This document shows, piece after piece, positions 24,031 through 31,653 of a stretch of 64,000 bases of DNA; the stretch's first letter is position 1; the number at the start of each line of letters is the position of its first letter. The notes beneath the pieces are model-generated. The model was not told the DNA's origin. It searched no databases and saw only the letters and a program-made list of their open reading frames with translations. Source of the stretch: Streptomyces kaniharaensis (GTDB lineage Bacteria > Actinomycetota > Actinomycetes > Streptomycetales > Streptomycetaceae); the NCBI RefSeq assembly GCF_009569385.1, contig NZ_WBOF01000001.1, positions 3,358,001 to 3,422,000 on the forward strand, in the 5' to 3' direction. The translations under genes were made by a program, and so were the position numbers.

Positions 24031-24663
24031 GGTGGCAGGGGTGGACGTGAACAGCCCGGCGCGGGCGGCCAGGGCGGCGGCGTCGGCGGCGCGCTCGGCG
24101 GTGCGGGCGTCCAGCGGCTCGCCGGTGACGAAGAGACGGTAGTAGAGCGGGGCGGTGGCGGCTCGGACCACCTCGGCGCCGTCCGTGCCGGCCGGCAACT
24201 CGCCACGGGCGGCAGCCCGTTCGGCCACCGTGGCGGCCTGGCGGTGGCGGGCCGCGAAGAAGGCGCGCAGGGCGGCGGCGCCGGCGTCGGAGCGTTGGGC
24301 GGCGCCGATCAGCGCGGTGGGCGTCGGGCCCAGGTCGGGGTCGGTGAAGACGGCGAACACCTCGTGGGTGATTCGGCGGAGGTCCTCGCGGAGGTCTCCG
24401 GTGTCGGGTAGTGGCCAGGGCTGGTCGGCGGAGGCCGTCAGAGCGTCCGCGACCAGGCCGTCCACCCCGCCCCACCGCCGGTAGAGAGTCGCCTTGTGGA
24501 CCCCGGAGCGGGCCGCGACCGCGTCGACGGTGAGGCCGTCGTACCCCTTCTCGGTGACCTCGGCGAGCGTGGCGGCGACCACGTCCGCCCGGACCCGGGC
24601 GCTCCGGCCGCCGGGACGGGGCGTCGGGGCGTAGGGGGTCGGGATGTCGGGGTTCTCGTTCAA
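23935..24663 (-). CDS. TetR-family repressor with a repeat-encoded Thr/Pro/Glu tail
   Basis: A 242-residue one-domain repressor. The TetR helix-turn-helix is GLTVDAVAARSGVHKATLYR (about residues 45-64); the ligand-binding region runs to about 205. The last 35 residues (TPETPTPETPSSETP type) come from the 15-bp minisatellite and are not part of the fold. Best start is TTG 24663, with GGAG 6 nt upstream; upstream frames overlap the divergent operator. It is divergent from an acetyltransferase gene across 96 bp holding a 24-bp operator, so it probably represses that gene and itself. Confidence 0.88.
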   Translation of the reverse strand: MNENPDIPTPYAPTPRPGGRSARVRADVVAATLAEVTEKGYDGLTVDAVAARSGVHKATLYRRWGGVDGLVADALTASADQPWPLPDTGDLREDLRRITHEVFAVFTDPDLGPTPTALIGAAQRSDAGAAALRAFFAARHRQAATVAERAAARGELPAGTDGAEVVRAATAPLYYRLFVTGEPLDARTAERAADAAALAARAGLFTSTPATPETPTPETPSSETPTLETPSSEARASETPTQ

Positions 24664-24720
24664 AGTCGACTCCAGTCGCGTTAAGGCTTGCCGTGGCGGC
24701 GCCACCGTGCCATGCTCATC

Positions 24721-24744
24721 GTAATGCGACTCATGTCGCATTAC
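24721..24744. promoter_or_regulatory. TetR operator candidate (10-bp perfect arms)
   Basis: GTAATGCGAC at 24721-24730 and GTCGCATTAC at 24735-24744 around a TCAT centre. It sits 15 bp before the acetyltransferase start and 57 bp before the TetR start. A related GCGACTGGAGTCG sequence overlaps the TetR ribosome site (about 24668-24680), a possible second, weaker site. Confidence 0.8.
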
Positions 24745-24759
24745 GAGAGGAGCTTGCCC

Positions 24760-25425
24760 TTGACCGCCACTGTCATCCCCGACCCGACCGCCCTCCACCC
24801 GCTGGCCGGCCATGACCGGGTGGTCCTACTGCGCCCCCTCGTCACCGACCCGAGGATCCAGGTCGGCGAATACAGCTACTTCGACGACCCGGACGGAGCC
24901 ACCCGCTTCGAGGAGCGCAACGTCCTCTATGCCTATGGGCCCGAGCGACTGGTGATCGGCAAGTACTGCGCGCTCGCCACCGGCACCCGCTTCCTGATGG
25001 CCGGCGCCGCCCACCCGACCATCGGCGTCTCCACCTTCCCGTTCACGATGTTCGGCGGCAGCTGGACCGAACAGACCCTCGACATCGTCACCGGCCTCCC
25101 CAGCAGGGGTGACACCGTGGTCGGCAACGACGTCTGGTTCGGCTTCGGCGCCACCGTCCTGCCCGGGGTCCGGATCGGTGACGGGGCGATCATCGCGGCC
25201 GGCGCCGTGGTCACCGCCGACGTCGAGCCCTACACCATCGTCGGCGGCAACCCCGCCCGCCCGATCCGGCGCCGTTTCGACGACGCCGACGTCGAGCGAC
25301 TGCTGCGTGCGGCCTGGTGGGACTGGCCCGTCGAGCTCGTCACCGAGCGCGTCCGCACCATCATGTCCGGGACCCCGGCCGACATCGAGGCGATCGCCGC
25401 GGCACACGGTCTGCTCGCCGCCTGA
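24760..25425 (+). CDS. CatB/Vat-type xenobiotic O-acetyltransferase (left-handed beta-helix)
   Basis: A 221-residue hexapeptide-repeat acetyltransferase of the family that includes streptogramin and type-B chloramphenicol acetyltransferases. Features are [20 protein letters not shown], the active-site region [18 protein letters not shown] (catalytic His in the AHP segment) and the beta-helix coils [20 protein letters not shown] and [20 protein letters not shown] followed by GGNPAR. TTG 24760 has AGAGGAG at 7-nt spacing; ATGs upstream lie inside the operator. Repression by the divergent TetR suggests inducible use on a xenobiotic or own metabolite; actual resistance is untested and many such enzymes have other acceptors. 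Confidence 0.88.
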   Translation: MTATVIPDPTALHPLAGHDRVVLLRPLVTDPRIQVGEYSYFDDPDGATRFEERNVLYAYGPERLVIGKYCALATGTRFLMAGAAHPTIGVSTFPFTMFGGSWTEQTLDIVTGLPSRGDTVVGNDVWFGFGATVLPGVRIGDGAIIAAGAVVTADVEPYTIVGGNPARPIRRRFDDADVERLLRAAWWDWPVELVTERVRTIMSGTPADIEAIAAAHGLLAA

Positions 25426-25598
25426 TCCGCCGCATCGCGGACAGGCCGTTGATCGCGACCGAGCCGGTGCGCAAGGATGGCGCTCCGCTCCGCACCCTGC
25501 CTCGTCCATCGCTGCGCCGTCCGCCCAGCTCCGGGGGCCGTCCGACGCCGTACGGTACTCGCACCCGCCGGTTCCGTTCGCTCGGAGGGATCTGACCC

Positions 25599-26540
25599 AT
25601 GCGTGCCTCCTCGTCCTTGTCCTCGTCCTCGTCGGTTCTTCGTGATCTGCCGGTGCTGCTCGTGGCGGTGGTGTGGGGGTCGAGCTTCCTGGCCGTCCAG
25701 CGGGTGGCCGAGCCGGGGACGGTGGTGGCGATGCTCGTGCTGCGGTTCGGGATGGTCCTGCCGGTGCTGGGGTTGGTCGCCCGACGGGCGCTGCGCGGGC
25801 TGAGCCGCACCGAGTGGCTGGGCGGGGCCGGGCTCGGGGTGGTGCTCAGCGGGATCTTCCTGCTGGAGACGTACGGCGCGGTGCACACATCCGCCACCAA
25901 CGCCGGACTGATCATCAGCCTGGCGATGGTGCTCACCCCGCTCGGCGAGAGCGCCCTCAGCCGGACGGCACCGCCGCGCGCCTTCCTGGCGGCGGCCGGC
26001 CTGGCGGTGCTCGGCGTCGCGCTGCTCACCGGGGACGGCGGGCTCCGCCCGCCCACGCTCGGCGATCTGCTGGTGCTGTGCGCCGCCCTCGTCCGGTCCG
26101 CGTACGTGCTCACCATGGCTCGTGTCCTCCGGAACACCGACATGCTGGCCGTGACCTGGGTGCAACTCGTCACCGCGACGGCCGTGTTCTGCACGGTCGC
26201 GCTGTCCGTCGGCCCGCCGCCGTGGACCCTCGCGGCCTTGTACGGGCCCGCCCAGTGGGCCTGGCTGCTGCATCTGTCCCTGTTCTGCACGCTGTTCGCC
26301 TTCTTCGTTCAGATGTGGGCAGTCCGGGCAACATCGCCGTCCCGGGTGAGCCTGCTGCTCGGCACCGAGCCGCTCTGGGCCGCCGTCTTCGGTATCGCCG
26401 TCGCCGGCAACCGGATGGGTCCGCTCGCCCTGCTCGGTGGGGCCCTGGTGCTGGTCGCGACCGAGTGGGGCCGTCGCACCGCCCCCGCCCCGCGCCAGGC
26501 GGAGGAGCCGGCGCCGGCCGCCGAGCCGGCGCCCGTGTGA
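25599..26540 (+). CDS. DMT-superfamily (EamA) permease
   Basis: A 313-residue integral membrane protein with ten predicted helices in two EamA halves (about residues 15-145 and 155-290). Typical EamA sequences include VLLVAVVWGSSFLAVQRV at the first helix, and SRVSLLLGTEPLWAAVFGIA and LALLGGALVLVATEWGR at the end. These permeases usually export amino acids, nucleotides or other metabolites; the substrate here is unknown. ATG 25599 has GGAGGG upstream. It follows the acetyltransferase gene with a 173-bp gap containing a -10-like TACGGT near 25551, so it probably has its own promoter. Confidence 0.9.
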   Translation: MRASSSLSSSSSVLRDLPVLLVAVVWGSSFLAVQRVAEPGTVVAMLVLRFGMVLPVLGLVARRALRGLSRTEWLGGAGLGVVLSGIFLLETYGAVHTSATNAGLIISLAMVLTPLGESALSRTAPPRAFLAAAGLAVLGVALLTGDGGLRPPTLGDLLVLCAALVRSAYVLTMARVLRNTDMLAVTWVQLVTATAVFCTVALSVGPPPWTLAALYGPAQWAWLLHLSLFCTLFAFFVQMWAVRATSPSRVSLLLGTEPLWAAVFGIAVAGNRMGPLALLGGALVLVATEWGRRTAPAPRQAEEPAPAAEPAPV

Positions 26541-26553
26541 TCGGTCCTGGTCG

Positions 26554-27117
26554 TCATCGGCGCCCTATGGTGCGGCGGGCGTAGTCGAAGGTCACCGCAC
26601 CGAGCAACGGGCCCCAGGCGACCAGCGGCAGGTAGCAGAGCGTCATGACCACCAGGGCGAAGCCGCGCGGGGCGCCGGGGTCACTCGCGTTGCTGCTCCA
26701 GCCGCCGAACAGTGCGGCCATGCCCAACCACGTCAGGATGCCCGCACCCAGCGCCGCCGGGACGATGGCGGCCAGCGGGCGGACGGCCCGGCCGCCGATC
26801 AGCGGGATCCAGGTCGGCGCCACCCGGCCCCAGGGCCGGACCAGCCCGACGGTGAGGAAAGCCAGCCCCTCGGCCAGAGCACTCAGCGCGATCACGTACA
26901 CCGTGCCCCAACCCGGCTGATGGCGGCCGTAGTCCTCGGCCAGCTGACCGCTGAAGCCGACGGGGACACCGAACCCGAACGCGATCCGCCACAGCCCCGA
27001 GGGCAGCGTCGTCCAGACCGTGGCCTTCGCGGCGAGCTCGGCCCAGCGCGGGGCGGGCCGGACGGCGGCGATGCTTACGGTGCTCGCTCCGCGGGCCCCG
27101 ATCACGATCCTGGTCAT
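26554..27117 (-). CDS. Four-helix membrane protein of unknown function
   Basis: A 187-residue protein with predicted membrane helices near residues 70-92, 108-130, 135-140 and 150-172. A short amphipathic N-terminal part (RWAELAAKATVWTTLPSGLW) is followed by RIAFGFGVPVGFS. I do not recognise the family beyond a general resemblance to uncharacterised Streptomyces membrane proteins. ATG 27117 has a strong AGGAGGGGAG ribosome site. It is convergent with the EamA gene and divergent from a sensor kinase gene 192 bp away, so a functional tie to that two-component system is possible but unproven. Confidence 0.75.
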   Translation of the reverse strand: MTRIVIGARGASTVSIAAVRPAPRWAELAAKATVWTTLPSGLWRIAFGFGVPVGFSGQLAEDYGRHQPGWGTVYVIALSALAEGLAFLTVGLVRPWGRVAPTWIPLIGGRAVRPLAAIVPAALGAGILTWLGMAALFGGWSSNASDPGAPRGFALVVMTLCYLPLVAWGPLLGAVTFDYARRTIGRR

Positions 27118-27195
27118 GGCTGAACTCCCCTCCTGTTCGGCCCCGGTGGCCGATCCGATGACTCAAGCCTCGCCGTCGGCCGAGGGTCTCGGCAG

Positions 27196-27249
27196 ATGCC
27201 GATCGGGCTGTTCTCCCAGCTCAACAGGCCTGTGAAATATGCCGATCGG
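27196..27249. promoter_or_regulatory. 11-bp direct repeats upstream of the sensor kinase gene
   Basis: ATGCCGATCGG at 27196-27206 and 27239-27249 (43 bp apart, about four helical turns). The second copy continues into the palindrome GCCGATCGGC. A possible response-regulator binding pair in the divergent promoter region. Confidence 0.5.
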
Positions 27250-27309
27250 CACAGGTGCCCAGCGTCTGGCGCGTCGTACTGTGACTGCAGCCGAATGGAG
27301 AATGTGACG

Positions 27310-28425
27310 ATGACTCATATGCTGGCGCTGGTAGTTCCGGTCGCTGTTCTGCCGGCGTGGGCGGCGCGCACGCGGTTCGGACTGGCGACCGTGGCAGGTG
27401 TGGCCGGAGCGGCGTCGGTGGCGGTCTCGGCCGCCGTCTGGTTCGCCGGTCGGTGGACGGAGTCGAGCCGATGGCCCGGGCTGGTCGGCCTGTTCGAGCT
27501 GGCCGCCCTCCTCCTGCTGGCGGTGCTCACACTGCGCACCGAGGAGGGCCGGCGGTGTGCGGCGGCGACCTGGACCATCGGTGGTGCGGTCGCGCTCTGG
27601 CCGTCCCGCTTCGACGGCGTCACCGGGCCGGACGACGTGTTCACCCTCTTCGGCTTCGGTGCGGTCCTCTCGCTCCCTGCTGTCCTGATCGGGCTCTACC
27701 TGCGCGGGCTCGACGAAGGGCGGCGGCGGGCGGTGGCGGAGGCCAGACGCGCCCAACGGCTCGACCTGGCCCACGACCTGCACGACTTCGTCGCCCACGA
27801 CGTCAGCGGAATGGTCGCCCAGGCACAAGCCGGGGCATACCTGGCCACGATCGACCCGGCCCGGGCGGTCGCGATGTTCGAACGGATAGAGCAGGCCGGG
27901 CAGCGGGCCCTGGCGTCGCTCGACCGGACGGTTCAGTTGCTGCGCACGGAGGAGGGGACTGGGCGCAGCCCCCAACCAGGGCTGGCGGAACTCGCCGAGG
28001 TGGCCGAGCGGTTCACCGCATCGGGCGGCGCGGAGGTCCGGCTGGAGCTGCCGGACGAGCCGGTCCCGAGGGAGGTGGAGGGGACAGCCCATCGAATTGT
28101 CGTCGAGGCGCTGACCAATGTCCGGCGGCACGCCCCGGGCGCCCGGCAGGTTGATGTTCGGGCGCGCCACACCGGCGGGTGGCTGGAGTTGACCGTGACG
28201 AACGACGGCCGAGCGCCGGGTTCGGGCGGGCGACCCCGCCGCAGCGGCGGCAGCGGACTGCCGGGGCTGACAGCCCGGGTGGAGGCGCTGGGCGGCACGT
28301 TCGACGCGGGTGCGGACGAGGGGGAGGCCTGGCGCGTGACGGCGAGGTTGCCGCTGGAAGGGCAGGCGGGGTTGGAGCGGCCGGAGATCCCGGTGAGGAC
28401 CAGTGCAGGGGAGAGGCGCAGATGA
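27310..28425 (+). CDS. Two-component sensor histidine kinase (HisKA_3, NarL-type partner)
   Basis: A 371-residue membrane kinase. About five N-terminal helices (residues 1-140) form a sensor-less membrane anchor. The dimerisation box is LAHDLHDFVAHDVSGMVAQA with His158 as the likely phospho-acceptor. The HATPase follows (EALTNVRRHAPGA N-box; SGGSGLPGLTARVEALGG G-box). ATG 27310 has GGAG at 9-nt spacing. Its stop overlaps the response-regulator start by 4 bp (ATGA), so the two are translated together. The stimulus is unknown; the lack of an external loop suggests sensing within the membrane or through partners. Confidence 0.93.
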   Translation: MTHMLALVVPVAVLPAWAARTRFGLATVAGVAGAASVAVSAAVWFAGRWTESSRWPGLVGLFELAALLLLAVLTLRTEEGRRCAAATWTIGGAVALWPSRFDGVTGPDDVFTLFGFGAVLSLPAVLIGLYLRGLDEGRRRAVAEARRAQRLDLAHDLHDFVAHDVSGMVAQAQAGAYLATIDPARAVAMFERIEQAGQRALASLDRTVQLLRTEEGTGRSPQPGLAELAEVAERFTASGGAEVRLELPDEPVPREVEGTAHRIVVEALTNVRRHAPGARQVDVRARHTGGWLELTVTNDGRAPGSGGRPRRSGGSGLPGLTARVEALGGTFDAGADEGEAWRVTARLPLEGQAGLERPEIPVRTSAGERRR

Positions 28426-29111
28426 GCAGCGGTTCAGGGCCGATTCGCATCCTGGTGGCGGACGACCAGGCGGATGTGCGCAGTGCGTTCCGGATGATCC
28501 TGGACGCCCAGCCCGACATGGCTGTGGTGGCGGAGGCGGCGGACGGTGCCGCGGCGGTGGCGGAGGCCCGACGGCTTCGGCCGGACGTCGTGCTCGCGGA
28601 CATCCGGATGCCGAAGCTCGACGGTCTGGAGGTCACGCGGCAACTGGCCGGGGAGTGCAAGGTGATCGTGGTGACCACCTTCGACCTGGACGAGTACGTG
28701 CACACGGCCCTTCGGCACGGCGCGGCGGGATTCCTGCTGAAGCGCTCGGGGCCGGTGCTGCTGATCGAGGCGGTACGGGCGGCTATGGCCGGGGACGCGT
28801 TGATCAGTCCGCAGGTCACCGTCCGGTTGTTGCGGCACATGGCGGCGCCAGCGGACGACCCGCGGGCCGGTACCGGGCCCGTGGCGACGGCGCCGCCGAT
28901 AGCCGGCCCGGTCGAGGAACTGACCACGAGAGAAAGGGAGATCGCCGAACTGGTGGCAGATGGCGCGACGAACGCCGAGATCGGAGCGGGACTGTTCATC
29001 TCGCCTGGGACGGTGAAGAACCACCTCGCCAACGTCCAGCGCAAGCTCGGTGCCCGTAACCGGGTGGGCATCGCGGCCTGGGTCTGGGAGCAGGCGGCCG
29101 GTAGCCGGTAA
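28422..29111 (+). CDS. NarL/LuxR-family response regulator
   Basis: A 229-residue regulator. The receiver domain (about 8-125) has the acidic pair (ADDQ), phospho-acceptor Asp60 (VLADIRMPKLDG), conserved Thr (VVTTF) and Lys (LLKRS). The LuxR helix-turn-helix (about 165-220) reads LTTREREIAELVADGATNAE, then GLFISPGTVKNHLANVQRKL. It is translationally coupled to the preceding kinase. A hairpin about 220 bp downstream may end the operon. Targets unknown; the adjacent four-helix membrane protein gene is a candidate. Confidence 0.95.
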   Translation: MSSGSGPIRILVADDQADVRSAFRMILDAQPDMAVVAEAADGAAAVAEARRLRPDVVLADIRMPKLDGLEVTRQLAGECKVIVVTTFDLDEYVHTALRHGAAGFLLKRSGPVLLIEAVRAAMAGDALISPQVTVRLLRHMAAPADDPRAGTGPVATAPPIAGPVEELTTREREIAELVADGATNAEIGAGLFISPGTVKNHLANVQRKLGARNRVGIAAWVWEQAAGSR

Positions 29112-29331
29112 CCGGTCCCTGGGAACGGAGGGACGACCAGGACACGGGCCCGAGGCTCGGTCCGGAAAGGAGGGTTGGGCCCCGGGGTGAGACGGGCGAG
29201 AGGACGAGAGACCGAATGGTCGCGTAGAGGGAAGGGGCGCGAGGGCGCGGCGGCACCAGGGTGCGGGGCGCGAGGGCAGGGGACGACGACGGGGTAGCGG
29301 GTAGCGGGCGGAGGCCGGGGTGGGTGCCGCG

Positions 29332-29355
29332 CGCTGGGCCAGGCATGGCCCAGCG
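29332..29355. terminator. Hairpin downstream of the two-component operon
   Basis: A perfect 9-bp stem (CGCTGGGCC at 29332-29340 and GGCCCAGCG at 29347-29355), 6-nt loop. It is 220 bp after the response-regulator stop, so a terminator role is only likely. Confidence 0.45.
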
Positions 29356-29663
29356 TGGGAGAGGGGCGGGCGGCGGGCGGCGGGCGGCGGGCGGGTGGGG
29401 GAGGGGGAAGGCCCCAAAGCGACTTCGCACCCTTGTGAACGAAGGGTCAAGCGAACGTTCGCCCCCCGCCACCCCTCCGGGTGAGCCGCTATAACACGTC
29501 AACATGGCGCCCGGAAATTTGCCATCGCCGACGCATAGTTGATATAGAAGCGCGGCCCTGACCAGCCGCTTCACAAGTAAATGCGACTGGTTGTGACCAT
29601 TTGACTGCTTTGCGTTGACAACTCTGGGCGTGTTCGCATTCGCCGGCATTCCAGGGGTGGTGT

Positions 29664-29705
29664 AGATCACAAAGATGACGGCGAACTGCGTGTCGCAGAT
29701 CACAA
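29664..29705. promoter_or_regulatory. AGATCACAA direct repeats upstream of the nuo promoter
   Basis: AGATCACAA at 29664-29672 and 29697-29705, 33 bp apart (about three helical turns). The second overlaps the expected -35 region of the TAGGAT promoter. Confidence 0.5.
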
Positions 29706-29716
29706 GCCGCCGGGCA

Positions 29717-29722
29717 TAGGAT
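29717..29722 (+). promoter_or_regulatory. Probable -10 element of the nuo operon promoter
   Basis: TAGGAT in the context GCATAGGATGC; a weak -35 TCGCAG lies at 29693-29698 (18-bp spacer). Transcription from about 29729 would place the Rex-like site just downstream. The same GCATAGGATGC occurs upstream of korA. Confidence 0.5.
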
Positions 29723-29738
29723 GCGCTCGTTCCAGGCT

Positions 29739-29756
29739 TTGTGAACTGCCTCACAT
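29739..29756. promoter_or_regulatory. Rex-like operator (NADH/NAD+ sensing repressor) of the nuo operon
   Basis: TTGTGAACTGCCTCACAT matches the Rex consensus TTGTGAA-N4-TTCACAA at 12 of 14 defined positions. It lies 10-34 bp after the -10 element, a typical repressor position. Rex of S. coelicolor is known to control respiratory genes including nuo. Confidence 0.75.
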
Positions 29757-29852
29757 GAGGTGGATCTCGGGAACTGGAGCGCGGGTTCACCTCAGCGTGA
29801 CCCGTCGGTTCCGATCTGCAGTCAAGGACGACTGGACGGAGGGAGCGGGGCT

Positions 29853-30212
29853 ATGAATGCCTACGCGCCGATCCTCGTACTCGGTGCCATCGCGGCGGCG
29901 TTCGCGGTCGGCTCCGTCGTGATGGCCTCACTCACCGGCCCCAAGCGCTACAACCGGGCCAAGTTGGAGGCGTACGAGTGCGGCATCGAGCCGACCCCGC
30001 AGCCCGTGGGCGGCGGCCGGTTTCCGATCAAGTACTACCTGACGGCGATGCTCTTCATCGTCTTCGACATCGAGATCGTCTTTCTCTACCCGTGGGCGGT
30101 GACGTTCGACGCCCTCGGGATTTTCGGGCTGGTCGAGATGCTCCTGTTCATCGCCACCGTCTTCGTCGCCTACGCCTACGTGTGGCGGCGCGGCGGCCTG
30201 GAGTGGGACTGA
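29853..30212 (+). CDS. nuoA: NADH-quinone oxidoreductase subunit NuoA
   Basis: Membrane subunit of complex I, near the quinone site and the junction of the membrane and peripheral arms. Its 119 residues form three helices, with the conserved acidic loop YECGIEPTPQPVGGGRFPIK and FDIEIVFLYPWAV. ATG 29853 has GGAGGGAG upstream. First gene of the 14-gene nuo operon; unlike the other junctions, 176 bp separate it from nuoB. Confidence 0.97.
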   Translation: MNAYAPILVLGAIAAAFAVGSVVMASLTGPKRYNRAKLEAYECGIEPTPQPVGGGRFPIKYYLTAMLFIVFDIEIVFLYPWAVTFDALGIFGLVEMLLFIATVFVAYAYVWRRGGLEWD

Positions 30213-30250
30213 GCGCGGGGTGATCGCCCAGCCGCCCGCCGGCCCTACGG

Positions 30251-30340
30251 ACCCTTGTGAACGAGCGGACAAGCCCGAACGGGGACACCCCGAACGAGGG
30301 CAGCCCCGAACGAGGACAAGCCCGAGCGAGCGGACAAGCC
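30251..30340. repeat. Repeats in the nuoA-nuoB gap
   Basis: ACCCTTGTGAACGA at 30251-30264 is identical to 29429-29442 upstream of nuoA. It is followed by three to four CCCGAACGAGGACAAG-like units (30274-30337) and GAGCGGACAAGCC at 30263-30275 and 30328-30340. Confidence 0.75.
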
Positions 30341-30388
30341 AGAACCGGCCGATGAACCACAGGACTTGAGGGCATTGAGAGGGATCTG

Positions 30389-30943
30389 ATGGGAATCGAG
30401 GAGAAGCTGCCGAGCGGCTTTCTGCTCACGACCGTGGAGACGGCCGCCGGCTGGGTGCGCAAGGCGTCACTCTTCCCGGCCACCTTCGGTCTGGCCTGCT
30501 GCGCGATCGAGATGATGACCACCGGCGCCGGCCGCTACGACCTGGCCCGGTTCGGCATGGAGGTCTTCCGGGGCTCCCCCCGGCAGGCCGATCTGATGAT
30601 CGTGGCGGGCCGGGTGAGCCAGAAGATGGCCCCGGTGCTGCGCCAGGTGTACGACCAGATGGCCAACCCGAAGTGGGTCATCTCGATGGGCGTCTGCGCC
30701 TCCTCCGGCGGGATGTTCAACAACTACGCGATCGTGCAGGGCGTCGACCACATCGTCCCGGTGGACATCTACCTGCCCGGCTGTCCGCCCCGCCCGGAGA
30801 TGCTGTTGGACGCCATCCTGAAGCTGCACGACAAGATCCAGCACGAGCCGCTGGGCGTGAACAGGCGCCGGGCCGAGGAGCTCGGTGAGGCGCTCGCTCT
30901 GAAGGCCGTGCCGCTCGGCGAGATGCGGGGGCAGCTGCGATGA
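30389..30943 (+). CDS. nuoB: NADH-quinone oxidoreductase subunit NuoB
   Basis: Peripheral-arm subunit of complex I that binds iron-sulfur cluster N2, the electron donor to quinone. The 184-residue protein keeps the cluster cysteines in [23 protein letters not shown] and [14 protein letters not shown] 30389 has AGAGGGA upstream. The stop overlaps nuoC by 4 bp. The length is typical and no domain is missing. Confidence 0.97.
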   Translation: MGIEEKLPSGFLLTTVETAAGWVRKASLFPATFGLACCAIEMMTTGAGRYDLARFGMEVFRGSPRQADLMIVAGRVSQKMAPVLRQVYDQMANPKWVISMGVCASSGGMFNNYAIVQGVDHIVPVDIYLPGCPPRPEMLLDAILKLHDKIQHEPLGVNRRRAEELGEALALKAVPLGEMRGQLR

Positions 30944-31653
30944 GCGACCAGCTACCAGAGACCCGCCGCGAGCAGCCGGTCCGCGAGATCCCGGTCGAGG
31001 TGGTCGGCCGCCGCCAGGGCATGTTCGGGGCCCGGGACAGCGGCGACACCTCCGGTTTCAGCGGCCTGGCCGCGCCGATCGTGCTGCCCGGTCCGAGCGA
31101 ACGGCCGTACGGCGGCTGGTTCGACGAGGTCGCCGACGAGCTGGAGGGAGCGCTGGAGGAGCAGGGCCTGGACCCGGCCGAGGTGATCGAGAAGACCGTC
31201 GTGGACCGCGGCGAGCTGACCTTCCACGTCGACCGCGGCCATCTCCTCCAGACCGTCCGCACCCTGCGCGACGACCCGGCGCTCCGCTTCGAGCTGTGCC
31301 TCGGCGTGAGCGGCGTGCACTACCCCGGCGACAAGGGCCGCGAGCTGCACGCGGTCTACCACCTGCGTTCGATCACCCACGGCCGGCTGATCCGGGTGGA
31401 GGTCACCGCGCCGGACGCCGACCCGCACATCCCGTCCGTGGTGAGCGTCTACCCGACCAACGACTGGCACGAGCGCGAGGCCTACGACTTCTTCGGCCTG
31501 GTCTTCGACGGCCACCCGGCGCTCACCCGGATCATGATGCCGGACGACTGGCTGGGCCACCCGCAGCGCAAGGACTACCCGCTCGGCGGCATCCCCGTCG
31601 AGTACAAGGGCGCCCAGATCCCGGCGCCCGACCAGCGGAGGTCGTACAGCTGA
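30940..31653 (+). CDS. nuoC: NADH-quinone oxidoreductase subunit NuoC (30-kDa subunit)
   Basis: Connecting-module subunit of complex I with no cofactor. The 237 residues include the 30-kDa signature [20 protein letters not shown] and the end motif [19 protein letters not shown]. The first 60 residues are an extension common in actinobacteria. It starts inside the nuoB stop (ATGA) and its stop shares one base with the nuoD start (TGATG). NuoC and NuoD are separate here, unlike the fused NuoCD of E. coli. Confidence 0.97.
   Translation: MSDQLPETRREQPVREIPVEVVGRRQGMFGARDSGDTSGFSGLAAPIVLPGPSERPYGGWFDEVADELEGALEEQGLDPAEVIEKTVVDRGELTFHVDRGHLLQTVRTLRDDPALRFELCLGVSGVHYPGDKGRELHAVYHLRSITHGRLIRVEVTAPDADPHIPSVVSVYPTNDWHEREAYDFFGLVFDGHPALTRIMMPDDWLGHPQRKDYPLGGIPVEYKGAQIPAPDQRRSYS

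Larger units (their letters stand above)
29112..29852. other. 741-bp upstream region of the nuo operon
   Basis: No gene is supported. The first part (to about 29400) is very GC-rich, with a hairpin at 29332-29355 and a GGGCGGC tandem repeat at 29365-29392. From 29480 the DNA becomes unusually AT-rich and carries repeated TTGTGA/TCACAA half-sites, AGATCACAA direct repeats, a -10-like TAGGAT and a Rex-like operator. Confidence 0.8.

Noticed and set aside
24724-24759. ATG starts upstream of TTG 24760 for the acetyltransferase
   Set aside because: They lie within the palindromic operator, lack a ribosome site and would add residues not typical of the family; AGAGGAG is placed for the TTG.
29615-29643. 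TTGACA with CATTCG as an alternative nuo promoter
   Set aside because: The -35 is perfect but the -10 match is poor; the downstream TAGGAT with the Rex-like site fits better, though a second promoter is not excluded.
30213-30388. A small gene in the nuoA-nuoB gap
   Set aside because: Frames are short and repetitive with no good start; the gap is better explained as regulatory or repeat DNA.
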